The translations under genes were made by a program, and so were the position numbers. Positions 1-5,496 of a stretch of DNA of 12,217 bases are shown in pieces. The stretch comes from Oscillospiraceae bacterium (GTDB lineage: Bacteria; Bacillota; Clostridia; Oscillospirales; Acutalibacteraceae). Every line of letters starts with the position of its first letter. The first letter of the stretch is position 1. The DNA lies in the NCBI GenBank assembly GCA_031273775.1, contig JAISRF010000069.1, positions 1-12,217 of the forward strand. Direction: 5' to 3'. A model generated the notes under the pieces. That model searched no databases, had not been told where the DNA came from, and saw only the letters and a list, made by a program, of their open reading frames with translations.

Positions 1-62
1 TATATGCACGGTGGGGAACAACTGTTATGTTCAAAGGAAATTGGATTTGAGAGCAATGATTT

Positions 63-821
63 TTAAATTTGGAGAGTGGTATAAATGGGTAAAAATAAAA
101 CGAACGCTCCCAAAAACAGGGTGGGCGCGGTGAGATCCGGGGTTTTGTATGGTGCCATCTTCACAACCGACTGCTCCAGCAGTCCGGTCATATACGCTTT
201 ATAATCCGCGGGGGATTTTTCCGTCAAGTCAATCATGTCGGCACTGTCTTTGACCGACAACACGGTAAATGGTATGTAGTAGCGCAGATATTCACCATCA
301 AACAGTTCGATTGGGTTATTGGCGCGGAAAAAGTTTTCGTTTTGGTAGCGTTCCAGCCACGCGTACATGTAACCATCCTTCACGTGGTGACCGTGCGTTA
401 AGACCGCACCGCCGTCAAAATTCAGTTTTCCCGATGCGTTTATAAAAATTGCGCCCTGTTTGCCGTAACTGTTATATGCGTCATGGTCAATATAATATGT
501 GTTATCGCCGGAAAACATGACCGGGTAATAACAAACATTCGGTATGGCAATCCACGCGGTGGTTTTGGAATTCCTTGATTTTTGAGCAAAATAATCCGCC
601 GCGAGACCGGGGTTTGGAAAAGGGACGGACGAGTCTCCATCGCCTGCCAAACCGCCGCTGCCGGTTTCACCGGGCATTAAAGCGTCCGGGTCGGAGCCGA
701 AGTTGGAAAAAGATGGCCGACCCATAGACGGGATGGCAGAAGCGTTGGAACCGTAAATTAACAGGGATACACCGGCGGTCGCCGCCAAAACGGAAAGAAG
801 CAACTTAACAAAAATTTTCAC
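63..821 (-). CDS. Class B-type sortase, C-terminus altered before the catalytic Cys (probably inactive)
   Basis: Sortases are membrane-anchored transpeptidases that attach surface proteins to peptidoglycan or pili. I place the start at GTG 821 because GGAGG lies 8 nt upstream; the frame stays open to 965, but that stretch overlaps the terminator and riboswitch. The protein is 252 aa, with an N-terminal membrane segment (about residues 3-25) and a Ser/Gly/Pro-rich spacer. The sortase B core follows: TTAWIAIP, then NTYYIDHD, then the catalytic-His block THGHHVKDGYMYAWL (family consensus YGHhm.dgsMFa.L). The family pattern TLSTC...R should come next, but after PDLT the frame reads a hydrophobic tail with no Cys or Arg. 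The other two frames of this strand do not restore it. It was probably truncated by rearrangement near 125. It is controlled by the upstream riboswitch and terminator. Identity as a sortase is fairly sure; activity is doubtful. Confidence 0.75.
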   Translation of the reverse strand: MKIFVKLLLSVLAATAGVSLLIYGSNASAIPSMGRPSFSNFGSDPDALMPGETGSGGLAGDGDSSVPFPNPGLAADYFAQKSRNSKTTAWIAIPNVCYYPVMFSGDNTYYIDHDAYNSYGKQGAIFINASGKLNFDGGAVLTHGHHVKDGYMYAWLERYQNENFFRANNPIELFDGEYLRYYIPFTVLSVKDSADMIDLTEKSPADYKAYMTGLLEQSVVKMAPYKTPDLTAPTLFLGAFVLFLPIYTTLQI

Positions 822-849
822 GGCATTCGCCTCCAAAAGCGGTTTTCGG

Positions 850-887
850 CAAAAAAGAGCTTGAAGAAGTTTACTTCCCCAAGCTCT
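850..887 (-). terminator. Riboswitch-controlled intrinsic terminator in the sortase leader
   Basis: On the minus strand AGAGCTTG-GG-GAAG, loop TAAA, then CTTC-TT-CAAGCTCT forms a 14-bp stem (the two central pairs are G-T wobbles), followed directly by a run of T. It lies between the c-di-GMP aptamer and the sortase ribosome binding site, so transcription must read through it to express the gene. The aptamer's CCAGCT (926-921) could pair, with one bulged base, with AGCTTGG in the terminator's 5' arm (885-879). That would make an antiterminator lost on ligand binding (an OFF switch). This pairing is inference. Confidence 0.85.
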
Positions 888-907
888 CCGTATATAAGAA
901 GACCATA

Positions 908-1105
908 GTTTACATTCGGTAGCTGGCTGCCTGATTAGAGTCTGATACTCCGGACACTTAGACATTAAGATTTTGAGTTCCGAACCTAAACGCCGTTTTC
1001 AGTTACGGAACAGTGGCAAATGTCTAAACTGTGACGTCTAATTTAAGGCCCTGTAGCTTTGCGTCACCCGCTTCCACGGGTATTGCCTGTTCGTGCAAAT
1101 CAGGA
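908..1105 (-). promoter_or_regulatory. c-di-GMP-I (GEMM-I) riboswitch with an enlarged peripheral arm
   Basis: Read on the minus strand, the region carries the landmarks of the GEMM-I class in order: an AGGCAA entry; a 6-bp hairpin ACCCGT/GCGGGT capped by the GNRA loop GGAA; the conserved GACGCAAAGC; CAGGGCCTTAA; and at the 3' side CAGGCAGCCAGCTACCGAA. The arm GCCT..ATTAGA (1042-1037) / TCTAAT (939-934)..AGGC is normally closed by a short loop. Here 97 nt are inserted between its strands, and the insertion folds into nested helices (10 bp, 1028-1019 with 966-957; 6 bp, 1011-1006 with 982-977). A sigma-A promoter precedes it and an intrinsic terminator and sortase gene follow, as expected for a cis-acting switch. 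The class call is confident; the ON or OFF sense is not established. Confidence 0.88.
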
Positions 1106-1126
1106 AATTAACCTAATCGCAATCGT

Positions 1127-1155
1127 ATTCTACCACGTTCGAAAGCAAAAGTCAA
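1127..1155 (-). promoter_or_regulatory. Sigma-A promoter of the riboswitch/sortase transcript
   Basis: The -35 TTGACT (1155-1150) and -10 TAGAAT (1132-1127) are separated by exactly 17 bp. Transcription would start near 1120, about 15 nt before the first conserved riboswitch bases. Confidence 0.8.
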
Positions 1156-1214
1156 TACCTTTTTTTAGACTGTAGAATACCGCCTTGTTGTGATACAATT
1201 GATGGGTGACACTT

Positions 1215-1307
1215 GTGAAAGACCCTAACAGCAGGACGTTATTTGAGCAAGCGCTTGAGGATATGGACATCATTGACACGCGCACAATTGAGCCTTTAAC
1301 GCATTAA
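1215..1307 (+). CDS. Possible 30-aa ORF or gene remnant, unrecognised
   Basis: A GTG-initiated frame encodes 30 residues beginning VKDPNSRTLFEQALEDMDII and ends at TAA. An extended -10 box, TGATACAAT (1191-1199), lies just upstream. The ribosome binding site is poor (GGGTG). The composition is protein-like, acidic and helix-prone, but I do not recognise a family. It could be the tail of a deleted gene or chance. It ends 10 bp before the -35 of the next promoter. Confidence 0.2.
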   Translation: MKDPNSRTLFEQALEDMDIIDTRTIEPLTH

Positions 1308-1316
1308 AAATATTTC

Positions 1317-1345
1317 TTGACTTTTCGACCTAAATCGGATATAAT
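1317..1345 (+). promoter_or_regulatory. Sigma-A promoter of the DUF4143 ATPase
   Basis: TTGACT (1317-1322), 17 bp, and a consensus TATAAT (1340-1345). The start point would be near 1352, leaving a leader of about 34 nt before ATG 1386. The first nine bases, TTGACTTTT, are shared with two other promoters in this accessory segment (1155 and 3972, both minus strand). Confidence 0.85.
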
Positions 1346-1385
1346 GATATTGCATATTTGATTGGCCGAAAGGAACTGCAAACCC

Positions 1386-2609
1386 ATGTATATAAAACGT
1401 CACGCTGAAGTCGCCGTCAGAAAATTGGCGAAGATGTTCGGCGCAGTTCTCGTCACCGGGCCGCGTCAGGTTGGAAAGACCACCTTGCTTGAGGAGGTTG
1501 CCGGCGACATCAATCATGTTACGTTGGACGATCTGCTCATCCGCACGGCGGCTATTGAGCAACCCACAACTTTTTTCAAAGATAATCCGCCCCCCGTGTT
1601 TGTGGACGAAGTGCAGCGCGCAACGGATTTGTTTCCACAAATAAAAATGATGCTCGACAAGTCCCGGAAAAAGGGACAATTCTTTTTGACAGGCTCACAG
1701 CAATTTGAGATGATGCAAAATGTCAGCGAATCACTGGCCGGGCGCGTTGGCATTTTAATGCTGCACGGATTCTCCTTGCGGGAGCGATATCGCATCGATT
1801 TTGATGAGCCGTTTTTGCCCACAGATGTTTTTTTTGCCGCGCGAAAAGCTTCGCTTGCAGATATAAAATATGATGATGTGTGGAACGCCATCCACACAGG
1901 CGGTATGCCGGAGCTTGTCCTGGGCGACGACTACGATTGGCAGATGTTCTTCGGATCGTATGTAAAAACCTATTTAGAGCGGGATGTGCGACAGCTTACA
2001 CAGGTAGCAGACGAAACAAAATTCCTGAATTTTATGACGGTGGTCGCCAGTCGAACTGCACAGATGCTAAACCTCGCCGCGCTGGCGCGCGATGTTGGAA
2101 TCAGCGAACCTACCGCAGAACGTTGGTTGTCCGTTCTGGTGACAAGCGGGCTCGTCTATCTGCTAAAGCCCTATTATAATAATATTTTAAGTCGGCTTAT
2201 AAAAGCCCCCAAGCTTTATTTTCTTGACACCGGGCTTGCCGCATATCTGACCCGCTGGAACACCGCGGAAGTGTTGAAAAATGGCGCTATGGCCGGGGCG
2301 TTCTTTGAAACTTTTGTGGTTGCTGAGATTATTAAAAGTTATCACAACAAAGGGATTCTTGATCTGCCGCTGTATTACTACCGGGATAAAGATATGAATG
2401 AGATTGATCTGCTCATTGAGGATAATGGTGTGTTATATCCATTGGAAATTAAGAAACACGCAGACCCAGATAAAGGCGACATTAAGGCTTTTGATAAATT
2501 AAACGGCATAGCAAATATTAAGCGCGGTTCCGGCGGGGTAATATGTTTATATGATAATCTGATCACACTCAAAGGCAATGACCGGGTGATCCCGATACAG
2601 TATTTGTAG
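1386..2609 (+). CDS. AAA ATPase with DUF4143 C-terminal domain, intact
   Basis: This is a 407-aa ATP-binding protein of the AAA_14/DUF4143 family, common in Clostridia and Bacteroidetes and of unknown cellular role. Visible parts are Walker A GPRQVGKTT (25-33), Walker B VFVDEVQ (71-77), a sensor-like LTGSQQF (101-107), and a winged-helix-like stretch GISEPTAERW (238-247). The DUF4143 signature KAPKLYFLDTGLAAYL follows (273-288). A C-terminal PD-(D/E)XK-like core comprises E(309), NEIDLLIE (338-345) and PLEIKK (352-357). Start choice: ATG 1386 has AAAGGA 11 nt upstream; an in-frame TTG at 1362 has no ribosome binding site and lies almost on the transcription start. It is the only complete gene of the accessory segment. 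A diverged, broken relative faces it at 3284-3905. Substrate and partner are unknown. Confidence 0.92.
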   Translation: MYIKRHAEVAVRKLAKMFGAVLVTGPRQVGKTTLLEEVAGDINHVTLDDLLIRTAAIEQPTTFFKDNPPPVFVDEVQRATDLFPQIKMMLDKSRKKGQFFLTGSQQFEMMQNVSESLAGRVGILMLHGFSLRERYRIDFDEPFLPTDVFFAARKASLADIKYDDVWNAIHTGGMPELVLGDDYDWQMFFGSYVKTYLERDVRQLTQVADETKFLNFMTVVASRTAQMLNLAALARDVGISEPTAERWLSVLVTSGLVYLLKPYYNNILSRLIKAPKLYFLDTGLAAYLTRWNTAEVLKNGAMAGAFFETFVVAEIIKSYHNKGILDLPLYYYRDKDMNEIDLLIEDNGVLYPLEIKKHADPDKGDIKAFDKLNGIANIKRGSGGVICLYDNLITLKGNDRVIPIQYL

Positions 2610-2638
2610 AGGGCTATTTAGCGCGGACAACCGACCCC

Positions 2639-2679
2639 CTAAAAAACAAACGGCGCAAAATCTTTCGATTCCGCGCCGT
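2639..2679 (-). terminator. Orphan intrinsic terminator for minus-strand transcription
   Basis: On the minus strand ACGGCGC-GGAATC, loop GAAA, then GATTTT-GCGCCGT forms a 13-bp hairpin, followed by TTGTTTTTT. Two of the pairs are G-T only in minus-strand RNA; on the plus strand they become A-C mismatches and no T run follows. The element therefore points leftward, although the gene it would serve is gone. It may still impede transcripts converging on the ATPase. Confidence 0.7.
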
Positions 2680-2693
2680 CACTTATTCCGTGA

Positions 2694-2986
2694 AGTTTCC
2701 ATCACCGTATCGGCTTGCCCGTGGGATACAGGATTGACGAGGAGCAGCAGTTTCAAATCGACCCGCTGACTGCGCCCATTGTAACCGAAACCTTTCAAAT
2801 TTTGGCTACATAAATTCCGTGACGGGGATTTGCAGGATGCCGACCACCGTCAACGGTTGGTAGATAGCTTCATCAATGCAATCTATCTTTATGACGATAA
2901 AATTGTGATGACATTCAACTACAAAGAAGGCGGCAAGACCGTGGAACTGCGGGATATAGCCAATTCAGCGGCAAGCACGGAAATAG
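2694..2986 (+). pseudogene. Large serine recombinase remnant with internal deletion and frame change
   Basis: Two pieces of a large serine (transposon-type) recombinase lie in different frames. Frame 1 (to stop TAA 2809-2811) encodes GLPVGYRIDEEQQFQIDPLT followed by APIVTETFQ. That matches the opening of the Recombinase domain (family pattern PYGYri....idp..ApiVreiFe). Frame 2, from about 2794, encodes KFWLHKFRDGD...HRQRLVDSFINAIYLYDDKI..TFNYKEG, the characteristic C-terminal end of these enzymes. The zinc-ribbon and coiled-coil middle and the whole N-terminal catalytic domain are missing. No ribosome binding site fits. It abuts an oppositely oriented IS66 remnant at 2987, consistent with a decayed integrative element. 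Confidence 0.8.
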
Positions 2987-3226
2987 TCAATTGTAATGAA
3001 CGGCTTCGCCCAACAGCGACTTTGGCAGCGCGTTCAATGAGCCGACCCACTCGAAAAAGTCGTCTGTGACGGGTTTGCAATGTTTCATCCGCTTTTCAAG
3101 ACGTTCTTCCGGCGGCAAATCTCGAAACTCGTCTTCAAAAGCGAACAGCAAATTGCAGTACACAAGCCCGCGCTCGGCATTGGAGCCGTCACGTTGTTCC
3201 TTTGATACTACTTGATACGCCTTTTC
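2987..3226 (-). pseudogene. IS66-family transposase (TnpC) remnant
   Basis: The minus strand encodes about 80 residues. They include RDGSNAERGLVYCNLLFAFE, the block DLPPEERLEKRMKHCKPV, and FFEWVGSLNALPKSLLGEAV, followed by a stop. This is the IS66 transposase region normally read GL.YCn.LF.iEre..dL.peeR...R...skPvld.Ff.WL.....LPKS.lg.Ai.Yaln. The catalytic domain upstream is absent, and the frame stops where the conserved ALNQ should continue. It is a fragment, not a functional insertion sequence; no terminal inverted repeats were seen. Confidence 0.8.
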
Positions 3227-3231
3227 CCAAT

Positions 3232-3253
3232 AAAATATGAACGTTCATATTTT
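3232..3253. repeat. 22-bp perfect palindrome
   Basis: The 11-base half AAAATATGAAC is followed by its exact reverse complement, with no spacer. CCC and GGG lie just outside the two arms. It sits between the IS66 remnant and the end of the broken ATPase gene. It could be an operator, a cruciform-prone insertion target or the end of a lost element. There is no T tract after a GC stem, so it is not a classical terminator. Confidence 0.6.
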
Positions 3254-3283
3254 TGGGATAAGCACATTAATGATTCCTTCAAT

Positions 3284-3905
3284 TCATATTAAATTACACG
3301 GAATAAAGCAGTTTTTCTCGTCAATTGGTATCGGTTCTTCGCACATACACACAACGCCGCCTGTGCCTTGTTGAGCACCCGCCTTTTCAAGCAGAGAAAA
3401 TTTCTCAACCTCTCTGCGGTCTGGGTTGGCTGATTTTTTAATCTCCAAAGGATGAATAAAATTGTCTGCCTCAATAAACACATCTATCTCCTTTGCGTTT
3501 TGGTCACGGTAATAGGTAAAGCCCATCTTGTTTTTGGAGTAGGAGTAGTTTTTGAACAGCTCTGTAACCACATAGTTTTCATAGAAATGTCCGCTTACCG
3601 CACCGTTCATCAGCGTTTCGCGGGTCAGCCACATCGAAAGATTTGCCGCTACACCCGTGTCGCAAAAATAGAGCTTCGGCGTTTTCGTAAGCCTTGTGAG
3701 CGCATTATTGGAATACGGTTGCAATAGATTTATGATACACATTCCTTCCAAAAGGTTCAGCCACTCTTTGGCGGTCGGTTCAGAAATCCCGGTTGCCTCC
3801 GAAAGGTTTTTGTAATTGACCTGTTGGCTGATTAAAGCGGCACAGGCGGCTAAAAACTTACGAATGGGTGAATTTGCGCTCTAAATGCCGTTCAATGTAT
3901 TTCAT
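3284..3905 (-). pseudogene. Second DUF4143 ATPase, broken by internal deletion and frame shift
   Basis: A start ATG at 3905 with GAGG 6 nt upstream opens MKYIERHLERKFTHS and stops at 3858. The first residues match the usual beginning of the family. The remainder is in another frame, open from about 3880. It begins FLAACAALISQQVNYKNLSE and runs through a winged-helix GISEPTAKEW, the signature TKTPKLYFCDTGVAANL, the nuclease-like core AKEIDVFIE...HPLEIKK and the C-terminus at 3284. Walker A, Walker B and the rest of the ATPase domain, about 200 residues, are missing. The retained part aligns along its length with residues 220-407 of the intact ATPase at 1386-2609 but is clearly diverged, so this is a paralogue rather than a recent copy. 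Its promoter is still consensus. A shortened product from an internal ATG at 3751 is possible but would lack the ATPase. Confidence 0.82.
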
Positions 3906-3943
3906 ATCGCACCTCAAAAATAAGATAATATAAACTAACTGTT

Positions 3944-3972
3944 ATTATATCTTAAAACTAAACAAAAGTCAA
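3944..3972 (-). promoter_or_regulatory. Sigma-A promoter of the broken DUF4143 ATPase
   Basis: TTGACT (3972-3967), 17 bp, then TATAAT (3949-3944). The promoter is intact although its gene is broken. The first nine bases, TTGACTTTT, match the promoters at 1155 (minus) and 1317 (plus). Confidence 0.8.
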
Positions 3973-3999
3973 GCGAAATCAAAAATAGGAGGCTACAAA

Positions 4000-4098
4000 A
4001 TGCCATACATTGACCCCGAAATCATTCAGCATTGTCTTGACACAGGGCGGCTTTATGAGAGTGTTTACAATTTCACAATCAGTAAGCTTAAATTTTAA
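4000..4098 (+). CDS. 32-aa ORF with strong ribosome binding site, probably a truncated gene
   Basis: TAGGAGG lies 7 nt before ATG 4000, a near-ideal ribosome binding site. The product starts MPYIDPEIIQHCLDTGRLYE and ends at TAA 4098 in an AT-rich stretch. The opening resembles the first residues of DnaG/CHC2-type primases (pattern I..e.I..il....i.dvvs.f..l.k), but the match is too short to claim. Strong initiation followed by an abrupt AT-rich end suggests the 5' piece of a deleted gene in this scarred segment. A genuine small protein is the alternative. No convincing promoter was found upstream. Confidence 0.35.
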   Translation: MPYIDPEIIQHCLDTGRLYESVYNFTISKLKF

Positions 4099-4231
4099 TT
4101 GGAATCTGCGACAATTAAACTTGCAATCTTCAGTGTATAATGTATTATTATAAGAAATATTGATATTTGTATTCGGAATGACATCGGTTTATCTGCCAGG
4201 TGACCCTATCGCGGACGCGCAAGGCGTGCCC

Positions 4232-5437
4232 CTATTTCCTGAAATACTGCATCGGGTCGACCGGGGAGGAATTCACACGGATTTCAAAGTGGCAGTGCGG
4301 ACCGGTGGAGTTGCCGGTGCTGCCTATGTACGCAATGGTCTGCCCTGCCTTGACCGTTTGCCCGTTGGAAACATTGAACGCGGAATTGTGCCCGTACAGT
4401 GTGACGTACCGGTTACCGTTGTTTAATCCGTGGTCAATCATGACGCATTTGCCGTAACCGTCACCGGTGTCGCTCGCCTTGATTACAATGCCGTCCGCCG
4501 CGGCAACAACGGGCTTGCCGTAAATGGCGCCGCCGGAGATGTCTATTCCGGCGTGAAGCTTGTACACCCCGCTAACAGGATTAACGCGGTAACCGTAAGG
4601 GGAGGAGAGGGAGTAATACCCCGGAACCGGCCATTTGAACTCACGCTCAAAAATAGCATTGTTGCGACCGGAGAGGTTTTTGATTTGCTCGGAGATGTCC
4701 GCGAGATCCCCTTCAATTTCCTTGACGTGCTTGTTTTCTTGCGCAATGGCGCCGTCAAGCTTGCTGATTGCGCCCTGCAATTCGGCAATCTGGCCGTCCA
4801 GTTCCGCCTGCTTCTCCTTGAGTGTGTTCCGGGACGCGGAAACTTCCGATTTATTGGCTTCGATTTCCGATTTTGACTCATTGAGGAACGCAATGGCTTC
4901 CGTAACCTGTGCCATAAGCTTGTTGTCGTTTTCGGTCACACTCCGCAGCAACTCGGTTTTGGCCAGAAAATCCGCGAAATCATTCGCACCCAAAATCACT
5001 TCAAGTTCGTTGTTCTGCCCCGATACATACATGGAGCGGATACGCTGCTTGAACAGTTCCTTAATGCCTTCCAATTCCTTTTCTTTGGCGGCGACTTCGG
5101 CGTTTTTCGCGATGATATCTTTGTTTAGGGCGTTAATCTGTCCGTTGAGGTTTTCAATCTGCCGCTTGGTATTGGAAACCTGCGCGTCCAGCTTATCTTT
5201 TTTTTCCTGTTCGCTTTTCGCCTGATTTTTCAACCGACTGATTTCCGTCTTGATTTCCGATTCTTCGGCCTTCAACTGATTTTGTTTAGCTTTATACTCT
5301 TCCAGAGTCTCCGCTTTCACGGGTAACACAAAGGACGCCCCGGGCACGGAAATCACACATAACGCGCAAACGGCGAGCAAGCAGGCGCACACACGCCTTA
5401 ACACCTTACAAAGTACGGAAATATTTTTAAACATCAC
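4232..5437 (-). CDS. Secreted coiled-coil M23 peptidase (EnvC/PcsB-like), FtsEX partner
   Basis: This is a cell-wall hydrolase cleaving peptidoglycan cross-links, acting outside the membrane. It has 401 aa from GTG 5437, or 400 from the adjacent ATG 5434; AAGGAAG lies 8 or 11 nt upstream respectively. Residues 1-42 form a signal peptide with a likely cut after PVKA. Residues 44 to about 265 are a long Lys/Glu-rich coiled coil. The C-terminal M23/LytM domain keeps all key residues: HAGID (His295, Asp299), LYGH (His350) and HCH (His381, His383). It is therefore predicted to be active itself, unlike E. coli EnvC, which only activates amidases. It follows ftsX by 59 bp on the same strand. That context and the coiled coil fit a hydrolase held and gated by FtsEX. 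No clear terminator follows it. Confidence 0.93.
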   Translation of the reverse strand: MMFKNISVLCKVLRRVCACLLAVCALCVISVPGASFVLPVKAETLEEYKAKQNQLKAEESEIKTEISRLKNQAKSEQEKKDKLDAQVSNTKRQIENLNGQINALNKDIIAKNAEVAAKEKELEGIKELFKQRIRSMYVSGQNNELEVILGANDFADFLAKTELLRSVTENDNKLMAQVTEAIAFLNESKSEIEANKSEVSASRNTLKEKQAELDGQIAELQGAISKLDGAIAQENKHVKEIEGDLADISEQIKNLSGRNNAIFEREFKWPVPGYYSLSSPYGYRVNPVSGVYKLHAGIDISGGAIYGKPVVAAADGIVIKASDTGDGYGKCVMIDHGLNNGNRYVTLYGHNSAFNVSNGQTVKAGQTIAYIGSTGNSTGPHCHFEIRVNSSPVDPMQYFRK

Positions 5438-5474
5438 GAAAATCGCTTCCTTAAACGGAATTTATTCATGAACG

Positions 5475-5494
5475 GTCAATTGACAATTGTCAAC
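5475..5494. repeat. Short TTGACAA-type intergenic repeat (ftsX-M23 gap)
   Basis: GTCAATTGACAATTGTCAAC lies in the gap between ftsX and the M23 gene. It contains the 14-bp palindrome TTGACAATTGTCAA and shares its core with the repeat at 10607-10640. It looks like the reduced end of a dispersed intergenic repeat family. Confidence 0.6.
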
Positions 5495-5496
5495 TA

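Noticed and set aside
822..965. Longer sortase start at 965
   Set aside because: It would translate through the riboswitch 3' end and the terminator hairpin. GTG 821 has an ideal GGAGG and begins right before the membrane segment.
1362..1385. TTG start for the DUF4143 ATPase
   Set aside because: No ribosome binding site, and only about 10 nt from the predicted transcription start; ATG 1386 begins at the conserved family N-terminus.
4099..4231. TATAAT-like box near 4130 as a plus-strand promoter
   Set aside because: No usable -35 at 16-18 bp and no plus-strand gene downstream.
4430..4876. Long plus-strand open frame opposite the M23 gene
   Set aside because: It mirrors the codon pattern of the M23 gene, lacks a ribosome binding site and matches no family; the same applies to the other antisense frames over ftsX, ftsE, the regulator, yidC and jag.
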